DNA of 58,303 nt from Flavobacteriales bacterium. GTDB taxonomy: Bacteria > Bacteroidota > Bacteroidia > NS11-12g > UBA955. The translations under genes were made by a program, and so were the position numbers. Where the stretch lies: contig CANFLS010000016.1 of the NCBI GenBank assembly GCA_947447955.1, positions 1-58,303 on the forward strand. The letters run 5' to 3'. Below are positions 26,035 through 35,500 of the stretch, piece by piece (the stretch's first letter is position 1; the number at the start of each line of letters is the position of its first letter). The notes under the pieces were generated by a model, which saw only the letters and a list, made by a program, of their open reading frames with translations, had not been told where the DNA came from and did not search any database.

Positions 26035-26380
26035 GGCCAAGCCAAGCTCCGCTTGAACGAAGGACTAAAAATAAAAAAGCCAACAGCTGCTACGCAGCTG
26101 TGCTTTCAATTGTGTTGTATCGCCACCCCTCAGGGATCACGAGCGGAGCGAGTAATCCCGGCCAAGCCAAGCTCCGCTTGAGCGAAGGCTTATAAATAAA
26201 AAAGCCAACAGCTGCTCCGCAGCTGTGCTTTCAATTTGGTTGTATCGCCACCCCTCAGGGATCACGAGCGGAGCGAGTAATCCCGATTAAGGATTAGACG
26301 GATTAGACGGATTGAGCGAAGGCTTATAAATAAAAAAGCCAACAGCCTCTCCGCAGCCGAGCTTTGAATTTTTCATTTGC
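26035..26380. repeat. 125-bp tandem repeat, about 2.7 copies, rich in short hairpins
   Basis: Copy 1 (26035-26159) and copy 2 (26160-26284) are nearly identical, with a 125-bp period. A third, diverged and partial copy (from ~26314) follows a short GATTAGACGG insert at 26291-26313. Each copy holds AAGC-TCC-GCTT and CAGCTGC-(TAC/TCC)-GCAGCTG hairpins with 3-nt loops, and a GGGAT...ATCCC outer stem. No credible gene is present in 25991-26488; the frame that crosses the tRNA and copy 1 is an artefact. Confidence 0.85.
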
Positions 26381-26488
26381 AATTTTCCGTAATGATACGG
26401 TTGAAATTACGGGGAATCAGTTATTCGGTAATAAGTAGTTTAATTTCTAAAATTAATTGAATATAATTGTATTACGATAATAATTCAA

Positions 26489-27174
26489 ATGATATTAAAT
26501 AGTGTAAAAATTGGTTTAATCTGTTTTGTTTTTTGCTTATTCAATTCTTGTGCTGTAAAACACGCAGAATTTGGATTTGGTTCGGGGAGTTCTAGTTTTC
26601 AAAAAAACTGATCGATTCAATATAAATAAAAATAAAGAATTAAATGTTCGAAAAATTAAAACAGACGATACTTTGGTATTGGCTGGTTTTAATATCGGCT
26701 GTACTCAATTAAAAGATAATATCGATATAAATTCATTCTCAACCCCCAAAGGGAAATTTACAGTTTTCAAATCCCCCAAAAAGGTTTCGCTATCGAAAGT
26801 GGCATTAAATAACAATTTACAAAAGATTCAAAAAGCAATGAATCATATTATTCCACCAGAGAACTCACATTGGCTTAAATGGGTATTATTTGGATTGTAT
26901 AGTTTGTGTATTTTACTCGGATTAATATTTGTTTTTATATAGCTTTAAATCAACGCTTGATTCATTCGAAAGAGATGTTTTTCAGGCAGCAGGGATTATT
27001 TTATTGTTGGTCTCGTTTTTGTATAAACTCGGATTGAAAATATTTGATACATTGCCTCAGAGAGGTATTGTTTATAAAATTGGAATGTGGACTACTTTAT
27101 TCGGGTGGTTTACTTTTTTTTCATTGGCTGTGTCTATTCCCCTTTGGATAATAGGAGTCATCTTTGATATTTAA
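26489..27174 (+). pseudogene. frameshifted small lipoprotein with C-terminal membrane spans
   Basis: From the ATG at 26489, frame 1 reads a lipoprotein signal (ILNSVKIGLICFVFCLFNSC, lipid cysteine at 21) and then AEFGFGSGSSSFQKN before a stop. The continuation (TDRFNINKNKELNVRK...) is in another frame, reached by removing one A from the seven-A run near 26602. A second break at the five-T run near 26931 moves the frame again into two or three hydrophobic spans (AGIILLLVSFLYKLGLKIF; FTFFSLAVSIPLWIIGVIF). The repaired product, ~225 residues, has the same layout as the intact lipoprotein at 31739-32335. Both breaks are single-base gains in homopolymers, so decay, phase variation or sequencing error are all possible. 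Alternatively, three short genes could be read separately. Confidence 0.6.
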
Positions 27175-27183
27175 ATTCTCTTC

Positions 27184-28206
27184 TCAACCCACATTCTCCA
27201 AAAAATAACCAAAGGCTTTAGCAAGTTTGGTTATGTCCCTCAAAATGCCAAAGCCGATTTTCATGTCTCCGTGGTCTAGCAAATTTGAAAGTTCTAAATG
27301 GATTCTGTGGTTATAGTTCTTCATTAATGAATGCATCAAAACCGATTCCGAAGATGGAATAACAACATCGTCTTTGCCGTGGATGATGGCAATAGGACAA
27401 GTAATTTTATGGGCGTGTTTTGATACATCTAGGCGGTCTTTCCAAATGTCAAAATCAGGAATTTTTGTCCATGCGCGCATGATCATATCCCTCCTGAATT
27501 CAGTATTAAATCTCAACTTTCTATACAATTCAACAGTTTCTGAATCTGTTTGTTCAAGAAGGCCGGGTAATAAGGGAACTTCTCTTCGCAAGCCATTGTC
27601 TTCCAGTGCCGTGTGTATCAATGCTTCTAATTGAGGATTGTTGCCAATTTCATATTTTAGAAAATTTTTCATGAGGATATGCATGCCATAATCTTCTTTA
27701 TTTTTGTCGTTGGTCAATGCAAATTCAATGGTTGTTTCGAAATTGCAAAAGCTACCAATTAAGCAAAGCGCGGATACAATATTTTCTGGCATTTCGGCAA
27801 TTGCGAGCGCAGCAATTCCCGCAGTAAAAGACGGTGCAAAAACAGCAGGACGAAATTTATTTGGGTTCAATTCTGGATCATTGGCAATTCGCTGAATGAC
27901 TTCCTTCATTTCATCAATTCCTGATGGGTTAATCAACAAGTCATCAATGGTTCCAATCTTGGGAGTAATTACCCTGTATCCCAATTTCGCAAAGGAATTA
28001 TTTACCACCGCAATGCGTTTGTCTTTATATCCGCTCATTGAAAATCCAGTGAGAGATATGATAAGTCCTTTTTCTTTTTGAATAGGCGTATTTAAAAGTA
28101 TAGGTGTTTTGCCATTTGAAAGCGACAATTCTCTTTCTTCTCCTAGACTGTAATTTTTCAGCAAAGAAGTATTGATAATAAACTTAAGACCTGCTAGAAA
28201 CGACAT
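27184..28206 (-). CDS. alpha/beta hydrolase family protein
   Basis: A 340-residue cytosolic protein with no signal peptide. GLIISLTGFSMSGYKDKR provides the oxyanion region, and RPAVFAPSFTAGIAALAIA the nucleophile elbow, with P-S-F-T-A in place of GxSxG (serine kept). CPIAIIHGKDDVVIPSSES carries the acid, and LLDHGDMKIG the histidine. The full triad is therefore present. It is probably an esterase or lipase-like enzyme of unknown substrate. It is monocistronic, with 121 bp separating it from the lipoprotein upstream on the same strand. Confidence 0.8.
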   Translation of the reverse strand: MSFLAGLKFIINTSLLKNYSLGEERELSLSNGKTPILLNTPIQKEKGLIISLTGFSMSGYKDKRIAVVNNSFAKLGYRVITPKIGTIDDLLINPSGIDEMKEVIQRIANDPELNPNKFRPAVFAPSFTAGIAALAIAEMPENIVSALCLIGSFCNFETTIEFALTNDKNKEDYGMHILMKNFLKYEIGNNPQLEALIHTALEDNGLRREVPLLPGLLEQTDSETVELYRKLRFNTEFRRDMIMRAWTKIPDFDIWKDRLDVSKHAHKITCPIAIIHGKDDVVIPSSESVLMHSLMKNYNHRIHLELSNLLDHGDMKIGFGILRDITKLAKAFGYFLENVG

Positions 28207-28327
28207 AAGTTGAGTTTGTTAATTGGCTACAACCGCAATGATATATGCATTTATTGCCATTTCCAAAGGTATGGATGAAAGTTAACAATAGGTTAAATAA
28301 AATTATCTTAATTGGCATTTTTTTGTA

Positions 28328-28894
28328 TTACAATTCATTCGCAATGAAAATATCGGTAAAGGTTCCTTCACTTAGTGTTACTTTTGGGAATCGAGATGAT
28401 TTGGGGGTGAAAAGAATTTCAAAAGTTCCAGAACAAACTTTTCCAGGTCTGTCAAACTTTGTAATCGATATTTTCCCGGTAATTTGATACATTTTTTCAG
28501 TTATTCCATTTCTAAATGTTGTATCGCTGTTAATAAAATAAACATTTGGCAAGGTAGATTTGTCTGAATCAAATGTATAACTACCAATTTTTTGAGAGTT
28601 TACAAGTAAATCACTAATTCTAAAAATAGATTCCAAATTACTTTCCCATCCGGCCAATGTAAATGTATCCTCACCAAGTTCATTAAACGCCAAAGTTGTA
28701 TATCCAGCAATTTGACGCCAACCACTTTGGGTTGTATCCAAAGGAAATGATTCCCACGGTTTTCCGTTGTAATTAAATACAATACAACCTTTTTTTGTTG
28801 TTGGTTGCTTGCTGTTTGTGTTATCATCTTTGGTACACGAACTCAGTGTAAAAAGTGAAAATATAGTTCCGAATAAAATCAATTTATTTTTCAT
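28328..28894 (-). CDS. DUF6252-like lipoprotein
   Basis: A 188-residue lipoprotein (KNKLILFGTIFSLFTLSSC). The body is all beta by appearance, with a first strand IVFNYNGKPWES, a paired-strand core (TLAFNELGEDTFTLAGWE) and a C-terminal GTFEILFT...VTLSEGTFTDI that resembles DUF6252 proteins, which are small secreted beta-sandwiches. The role is unknown. The start codon overlaps a TCCCTCA motif. Confidence 0.7.
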   Translation of the reverse strand: MKNKLILFGTIFSLFTLSSCTKDDNTNSKQPTTKKGCIVFNYNGKPWESFPLDTTQSGWRQIAGYTTLAFNELGEDTFTLAGWESNLESIFRISDLLVNSQKIGSYTFDSDKSTLPNVYFINSDTTFRNGITEKMYQITGKISITKFDRPGKVCSGTFEILFTPKSSRFPKVTLSEGTFTDIFIANEL

Positions 28895-29062
28895 CCCTCA
28901 AAAATAAAAATTTAAAAAATAATGCAAAATTACCATTTGGTTAATTTTAAGGAATATCATTAAATGCATTATTTAATTTTATTGAAAATCCGTTATTGCC
29001 TTTTATTCCGAATTTAATTCATCCATCAGGCAACTATTTTTCCTAATTTGCATTTTCTATAT

Positions 29063-29623
29063 ATGCGGGAAGTACAACTCTCTGAAATTAGGTTATGCCA
29101 AAATAACGACAGCAAAATGGTGGGCGTTATTTTTAAAAGGTTACATCCTTCGCTGATAAGTTTATGCTACCGTTACTTAGGAAATACCAATGATGCTGAA
29201 GATGTTGTGATGGTTTCTTGGATGAAGGTGATTCAAAAAATTAAAGATTTTAAATTTGAACATCCATTGAGTTTCTACAGTTACCTCAAACGCATTTGTA
29301 TTCATGAATGCCTGAATTTACTCAGGGCCAAAAATAATTTCAACCTCATATCCCTCCATAATTTGAATGAAACCGACGAGCCCTTTTCCGATGATCTTCA
29401 TCAATTAGACACCAAAATATTGCTCGAAATCATTGCCCAATTGCCAATAGGGTATCGAACCGTTTTTAATCTTTTTGCTATTGAGGGACATTCACACGCC
29501 GAAATTGCTTCGATGTTACAAATAACAGAATCAACCAGTAAATCACAATTCCGCAAGGCCAGATTAAGCCTTATGCAATACATTAATAAACTCAATGAAG
29601 AAAGGAAATCAAATGAAAGATAA
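29063..29623 (+). CDS. ECF-type RNA polymerase sigma factor
   Basis: A 186-residue sigma-70 family protein. A TTG at 29048 is in frame; the ATG at 29063 is preferred. Region 2 contains SLCYRYLGNTNDAEDVVMVSWMKV (the NTNDAEDVV helix is the core-binding signature). Region 4 contains LPIGYRTVFNLFAIEGHSHAEIA, a helix-turn-helix for the -35 element, followed by SQFRKARLSLMQYI. It is cotranscribed with an overlapping anti-sigma-like gene and an exported protein. Confidence 0.9.
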   Translation: MREVQLSEIRLCQNNDSKMVGVIFKRLHPSLISLCYRYLGNTNDAEDVVMVSWMKVIQKIKDFKFEHPLSFYSYLKRICIHECLNLLRAKNNFNLISLHNLNETDEPFSDDLHQLDTKILLEIIAQLPIGYRTVFNLFAIEGHSHAEIASMLQITESTSKSQFRKARLSLMQYINKLNEERKSNER

Positions 29624-30236
29624 AGAGTTGTATCAGAAAATAGCGCAATTTGAAGATTATCCAATTGATTATCAATCAAATGTAAGTACGCAACAAAAAC
29701 TCATTGAAGATTCGGTGAACACCTCAACGAATCAAAATCCTTATCCTTATAAATATATTTCATTAGTGGCTGCCATTTTGGTTGTGATGGTTTCAATTGC
29801 CGTTTACTTTGCAGTGAATCCAATTAAAAAAGAAGCTAGACAACTGTCGCAGATTCAATCCATTCCATTTAAAGCAATTATAGACCAACCAATGTTAAAT
29901 GCGAAATACAATTCGCATAAAAGAGCAAGGACTTTTAATGCATCAATCGCTTCTGATACAAATACGTTGAATATTGATACCCATAAAACCATCGTTTATC
30001 AATCTCCAATAATTGCCATTCAAGCAGATACAATTGTCCCTCAAAAAGAAATTGCAATGAAAGAACAACCAAAACTTTTTGCCAAACGACAAAGGATAAA
30101 ACAATTTGATTTTGAATCTAAAGTGACATTACCGGTAGAATCTTCTGGGAAAAAAATGGAATATTTTGTGATGAAAGATGGGCAATTCAAAATATTCTCA
30201 AGGAACAAAAATCAGATTTTAATCAACCATTTCTAG
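29613..30236 (+). CDS. putative anti-sigma factor, single-pass membrane protein
   Basis: A ~207-residue protein that overlaps the sigma gene by 11 nt (an earlier ATG at 29595 would give 29 nt). The N-terminal ~45 residues are hydrophilic and cytosolic, followed by one transmembrane helix (YISLVAAILVVMVSIAVYFAV) and a ~140-residue periplasmic part of low complexity. Position and topology are those of an ECF anti-sigma factor, but no zinc-binding ZAS motif is visible, so the assignment rests on context. Confidence 0.6.
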   Translation: MKDKELYQKIAQFEDYPIDYQSNVSTQQKLIEDSVNTSTNQNPYPYKYISLVAAILVVMVSIAVYFAVNPIKKEARQLSQIQSIPFKAIIDQPMLNAKYNSHKRARTFNASIASDTNTLNIDTHKTIVYQSPIIAIQADTIVPQKEIAMKEQPKLFAKRQRIKQFDFESKVTLPVESSGKKMEYFVMKDGQFKIFSRNKNQILINHF

Positions 30237-30243
30237 TAAAATT

Positions 30244-31512
30244 ATGAAAACACAGTTTAACATGAACACAAAAGTAATTCTCAATATCATCGCCATGACT
30301 GCTATTGGTTTGTTTGCAAGTGGATTGAAGGCCCAACCATTCAATATCAACACTTTAAAAGCACATGCAAGTTGGAGCTTTGGTGGAAATGATCGTGTTG
30401 TTTTTGAGTCTCATTCAATAAGAACCATAGCCAGGTATGATTCATTTGTTCCTGCACTTTTAAATTTCTTTGAAGATGCAGAAAAAAGCAACTTGAATCT
30501 CGATTCATTGGTGGCTCCTGTGCAAATGCATTATATGATTTTTAAAGACGGTAAGCGAAAACTAACCATTGAAAATCCAGAATACAGCGCCAAGGAGTTT
30601 GATTTAGAAAAAGAAGTCCAAAATAATAACGACAGTTTACCCGCCAATCTGGTTGAAATTCATGACGTAAAGCACCAAATGAACATTAAAATTTATGTCG
30701 GGAATCCTACAAATTTGAATAAGTTAAAAGATATGGCAATTCAATATCGCGATTCAATTGGTTTCTTATCAATGGAAGATCGATCAAAGCCATTAGATAA
30801 AACTGAGGCTATTCCTTGGTACTTAGCGCCTATTATTAAGAAAATTGAAGCGATTCCCAGAGGGTGCTTTGATCATCTCTATTTGAATTATTTTATGTTT
30901 TGTATGAATCTAAAAGAATTTATTGAACCCAATGATCGTCAAACAACTTACGGGCTTTTTATTCCCACTTACAGCTACGAATACAATGCGAAAAAATTGA
31001 CTGAGCGTGTAGGTTATTCCTATGAAGATCCTATAGAACCATTTGTTTGGTCGCATGCTGGAATTGGCTTGATGGATAAGAATTTATTTCTGCATCAAAA
31101 TATTGAATTTTCATTATTTACACATTTTAAAAATGATTTACCTACAGTTAAATTCTATACCAATTTAGGCTTAATAGGATTTACAGAACAACAAAATTCA
31201 AATAGCAATCAATTGGAATTGAATAGTGGTTACGAAACATTATTAGGCTTTAAACTAAATAACCTTACCCCAAATTTCAAGTCTGAGAAGGATTTTAGGG
31301 TTGTAGGATTTGAATTGGGCTTGTTTTTCAAGGATGAATCTTCCAATTTAACTTTGTTGCCAACGTCGGGTTATGTTTTTAAATGTTACAAGCAATGGGG
31401 GAATTTTAGGCTGAATGGAGGCATTTATCAAAGCAAATCGAGCGTTGCTGGTTTCGTTACAATTGAAATTTATGACTTTTTCCACCGACATGGATATGTA
31501 AGTCGGGATTAG
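30244..31512 (+). CDS. exported protein of unknown function, third gene of the sigma operon
   Basis: A 422-residue protein starting 7 nt after the anti-sigma stop. The signal ends at IGLFASGLKAQ; a second ATG seven residues in would shorten the N-terminus. The first ~200 residues look globular. The last ~200 have strand-like aromatic repeats (YGLFIPTYSYEYNA, IEFSLFTHFKN, VVGFELGLFFKDE), suggesting a partial outer membrane barrel. It may be the regulated target or signal source of the sigma/anti-sigma pair. No family was recognised. Confidence 0.7.
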   Translation: MKTQFNMNTKVILNIIAMTAIGLFASGLKAQPFNINTLKAHASWSFGGNDRVVFESHSIRTIARYDSFVPALLNFFEDAEKSNLNLDSLVAPVQMHYMIFKDGKRKLTIENPEYSAKEFDLEKEVQNNNDSLPANLVEIHDVKHQMNIKIYVGNPTNLNKLKDMAIQYRDSIGFLSMEDRSKPLDKTEAIPWYLAPIIKKIEAIPRGCFDHLYLNYFMFCMNLKEFIEPNDRQTTYGLFIPTYSYEYNAKKLTERVGYSYEDPIEPFVWSHAGIGLMDKNLFLHQNIEFSLFTHFKNDLPTVKFYTNLGLIGFTEQQNSNSNQLELNSGYETLLGFKLNNLTPNFKSEKDFRVVGFELGLFFKDESSNLTLLPTSGYVFKCYKQWGNFRLNGGIYQSKSSVAGFVTIEIYDFFHRHGYVSRD

Positions 31513-31517
31513 GTTTA

Positions 31518-31562
31518 TTAAATCATCGAAACTTGCAAAAATTACAAGTTTCGATGATTTAA
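31518..31562. terminator. 18-bp perfect inverted repeat, possible terminator
   Basis: A perfect 18-bp stem (31518-31535 with 31545-31562) and a 9-nt loop lie 6 bp after the sigma operon stop. No T-run follows, so it could be an RNA 3'-end stabiliser or a weak terminator. Confidence 0.5.
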
Positions 31563-31631
31563 CTAGGGTTTTAATTCAATTTTGATCAAGAGAATTGGTT
31601 AGAACTATACCACTAGGTAATTCTTGAATTT

Positions 31632-31692
31632 CCGGAAATCTATTGAATTCCGACAATTTGTCGGCGGAAATGTATTGAATTCCGACAATTTG
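31632..31692. repeat. two direct copies of a 29-bp sequence, 32-bp period
   Basis: CGGAAATCTATTGAATTCCG and its continuation occur twice, at 31632-31660 and 31664-31692, differing at two bases. The join creates the palindrome CCGACAA-T-TTGTCGG. It lies in the 226-bp intergenic gap 31513-31738, where no gene is seen. Confidence 0.6.
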
Positions 31693-31738
31693 GTTAAGTT
31701 GAAATACTTAAATTTTGCCTAAAATAGTATGTTTTGAA

Positions 31739-32335
31739 TTATTGAAGCAATGAAACAAACGCTCCCAAAAGCCAGATTCCGGCGCCAATCATTGCTCCAA
31801 AAACACCTGCGAAAAACATATAACCCATAACCCATTTGTCAGCTCCCAAAGATAACATGAACAAACAGGCTATTGACCACATCAGTGAAAATATCAAAAT
31901 GTTAAATCCTAAAGTCATGGCTCCGTTTTCTCCCTCATATCCAAAAATCTGCTTTTGGTTTTTGATTTCTTTTAGCAATTGTTTTTTAGGTGTCGATTTG
32001 ATTTTATGGATTGCTTTGAAAACCGGGGTGATTGAAATTCTTGATTTTTCATGTGCAACTTTTGCGTTGCTTGCAGGATTTTTCAAATTGGCAATATTGG
32101 CTATTTTTGTAATCGAAGCATTTGTTGGGAAATCGTAATCTTCAATTTCTACAGTTTGTTTTGACCCCAAATCAACCGAAGTTGCTGTTTTGTTATTAGT
32201 GGCTGCACTTTTATTTGAAGAAAATTTCCCTCCACCAAAAGAACCAAATTCTTGGTATTTTACTTGTTTACAAGAGAAAGCAAATGTTACAATCAATAAC
32301 AAAAGACAACCCTGTTTCAAATTTAAAGTTCTCAT
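31739..32335 (-). CDS. small lipoprotein with C-terminal transmembrane segments
   Basis: A 198-residue protein with signal and lipobox RTLNLKQGCLLLLIVTFAFSC. A glycine/serine-rich stretch follows (EFGSFGGGKFSSNKSAATNN), then a charged linker, then two strongly hydrophobic spans (LGFNILIFSLMWSIACLFML; VMGYMFFAGVFGAMIGAGIW). Lipoprotein signal plus C-terminal membrane spans is an odd combination. The broken gene at 26489-27174 has the same architecture and a similar glycine-rich motif. Function unknown. Confidence 0.7.
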   Translation of the reverse strand: MRTLNLKQGCLLLLIVTFAFSCKQVKYQEFGSFGGGKFSSNKSAATNNKTATSVDLGSKQTVEIEDYDFPTNASITKIANIANLKNPASNAKVAHEKSRISITPVFKAIHKIKSTPKKQLLKEIKNQKQIFGYEGENGAMTLGFNILIFSLMWSIACLFMLSLGADKWVMGYMFFAGVFGAMIGAGIWLLGAFVSLLQ

Positions 32336-32482
32336 ATAGGCAAATATGCGAAAAAGTTAACATTATTTTCATATTGAAACCTTACTTTGATTTGCGAAAA
32401 CTGCAACTAGGCAGTTAATTATTATGGTAAATCCGTAATACTGGGATTTATTTCAACGAGAATTCATTGTCCCTCATAACGC

Positions 32483-32513
32483 AAAAAAGGGAGCTACAAT
32501 GAACTCCCTTTTC
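32483..32513 (-). terminator. Rho-independent terminator of the 1,534-residue surface protein gene
   Basis: Read on the minus strand: AAAAGGGAG, a ~10-nt loop, CTCCCTTTTTT. It lies 26 nt after the stop at 32539. Confidence 0.85.
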
Positions 32514-32538
32514 GACACCTATTATTAAACACTATGAA

Positions 32539-35500
32539 CTATTTTGTGATTACTATTTTTTCATTGTGTGTTTGTTGATTGTGTTTTACAGAAATGGTGT
32601 AAACCCCGTCTGATAGTTGTTGTAAATTAACAGGAATGGTTTGTGTAGAAACCATGGTGTTTCCCCAAACAACTTGCCCCGTCATGCTGTATACCTCAAC
32701 TTTTACAGGATTGCCATCGGCATTGAGTCCCTCCAAATTGAAAATACCATTACTCGGATTTGGTTGAATGCTAGGTTTGAATTTTGCGAGATTTGAATTA
32801 CTAGCACGGTTCAAAACAAAGGATTTTACTTTCACACATTCACATCCGGTTTGTGCCATATTTGCCCTCATTGTGATTTTGTAAACGCCGTCACTTTGAA
32901 CTTCAAAGGATGCTTTGGCATCTTTTCCAGATGATTTTTTTGTTCCTGCTTTCTCAACCACCCACAAATAATCAACTTGATTTTGACCGCCAATTATTCC
33001 AGCGTTACTCATTGGTTGAACTTTGATTCCATAAAATGCATTTGCATAATCTGGCTCAACATTGAAGTCGCAGGTTTTGGGAGCTTCGTGAATTACAATT
33101 TGTTGTGTAATAGAATCCGCACAACCATCTTTGATGTAAGCATACAATGTAACGTTCGGAGTTAAAGTTACAGTGGTGTTGTAATACTTCAAAGGATCTG
33201 AGTTTGTAGAAACTGAACCATCTCCAAAATCCCATTTGTAAGATATTTCACCCTGTGCCCAAGTGGTATTGTTTACGAAAACAACAGGTTCTCCAGGGCA
33301 AACATCGTTTGCTTTGAAAACTGGCTTTGGTTGGGTTTTAACCACCATTTTCTTGGTAATTGTTTCTTTGCAACCATTGTCAAGTTCGATAGTGAGGGAT
33401 ATTGACTTCGGACCCAATTTGGCGTTCCAATTGTGAATTGGAGATTCAATATTAGAAGTTGTTCCATCGCCAAAGTTCCAATTGTAATTGGCAATTGCCC
33501 CGTTAACTGCTGGGGTAGTGTTTGTGAAATTTGTTGGTTTTACAGAACACAAAGCACTGCTAATAAAAGATACTTTAGGACTTTCTTTTACTGTAATTGT
33601 TTTAATGAACGTATCGGTACAACCAAATTCAGAAACAGCAACCAATTTAACTGTTTTGGTACCAGAAGAACTAAAACGGTAGCTTGGATTCTTTTGTGTA
33701 GACACATTTCCATTGTCGTTAAAGTCCCAGATGTTACCTGCAAACCCATTTTGAATGGTTGATTGATTTTCAAACTCGAATGGTTGGTTGTCGCAGGTTC
33801 CTGACTTCAAAATGAATTTCGAAGTTGGTCTATCGAATTGATAAACGCGTATTGTTGAAAGCGCGTTGCATCCATTCAAATTAGCGGTAAGCGTAATTAA
33901 ATAAGTTCCAGCTTTTGCATATTTCACACTTGGCGACCAAACATTTGATTGTGTTCCATCTCCAAAATTCCAAGTTACCCTAGAATTACTTGGGGTAGTG
34001 AAGTTTTGCAAGGTGATTTTTTGTCCCTCACAAGCATTTTCACGTGTGAATTTAATCTCAGGAATTTCGTTTACAGTAACGGTATAGGTATTAGAAAAAG
34101 CAAATCCATAAGGCATTGTTTTTGCCGTTAATTTAACGTTGTACGTGCCTTTTTTAGGGAAAATGAAAACAGGTTCTGGTGCATTTGATGTATCTGCACT
34201 GTTGCCAGTTCCAAAATCCCACAGAAATTCCATTGAACCAGATCTAACTTGTGAACTATTTTCAAATAGTACATTGTCCATGTCACAAATTTTAGGAGGT
34301 GAAATGAAATTAGGTTTAATACTCGGATAGATGAGTATGTCTCTGTTGATTACCGTATCGCAACCCGATGCATTATCGGTGTATTTGACTGCCAAAGTGA
34401 TGGTTGAGTCCTCTAGCGTTGAATCGGTGGTTACAAATTGCACCTCCAATTGATTAGATGTTGTAGGAGCAATAAAGCTTGAACCTGAAATGCTGCGCTT
34501 GCTTTTGGTAAAGGCCATTGTTGAAACCATCCAACCTGATTTTGTTCCGCTTGTTGCATTGTAATCAGCGTTACTAAATGCTCTTGGCGGTGTGAAATCA
34601 AAAATTACGGGTTGGTTTAAAACGGTTACATCAAACGTTTTTGAAGGTTGATAAAGTGCTTTTGTAGCCTTAGATGAACTGGTAAATACACTTCCTCCAG
34701 GAGCAGGCAACACAATTGTTTTGAATGTGATTGTGTCGTCGTTGAGTTTATCGTCGTATGATTCAATGAAAATTCGGACAACAGTTGTGCCAGGAGTATT
34801 CTTTTTAATAGGAAGGCTGAAATCAATTTTTTCTGTCTTGTTCGGAATTATTTTGGTGTTCACCAATTGCGCGGTTTTTGGGCCATTGTTTACACTGTAA
34901 GCAACATGGAAACCATAAATGGTATCTGTGAAGTTGTTTTTTACATATAGGTTTGCCGGAGCCTGTGTTCCTGAGCAAATGATGTTGCCAACGGAATAAT
35001 CTGTACTTACTGCCGAAATATTCATTTGGCTTTCCAATGCGCCTCTATCAGAACGCAATGTATTTCTTGTGTTTCCAAAAAGATCTACATTATTTGTTGC
35101 TGGTGAAGTAGGCCAAAGCGATGAAACTTGAGGCACGTTGTTTTGATTTTCGAATGCCCTTGAACGGAACAAGTTCGCTGACAGGTTTTCCCATTTGGGA
35201 TTTACATTGAGCTCATTATTTCCTGCGAAACCTAAAGATTTCCATCCGGCAAAGTTATTTGCAGTGCCCGCATTGCTATACCAGTATTGTAATGTTGTAT
35301 TGTTTATAAAATAAGAATTGTAATCCCATCTTTTGTAGGAGTTTAAACCATTTACAGAATAGGTATAGGCAGGATAAGCATAGTAGCTATTTTGAATATC
35401 TACGATATTACCTGCAACGTCGCATTCTGTGTGGTAATAGGGGTAGAAATAGATACCATACCCATAATGAAATGAATAAAATGATTTGCTTCCGTCAATT

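Noticed and set aside
25909-26181. A 90-codon open frame starting inside the tRNA
   Set aside because: It translates the tRNA-Ser, its terminator and the first 125-bp repeat; the protein has no plausible composition or family pattern.
26035-26380. Hairpin repeats considered as a CRISPR array
   Set aside because: Copies are contiguous and near-identical over the full 125 bp, with no unique spacers and no cas genes.
33433-33762. Antisense open frames within the large surface-protein genes and katG
   Set aside because: They are shadows of long, well-supported coding frames and show no family motif or start signal.
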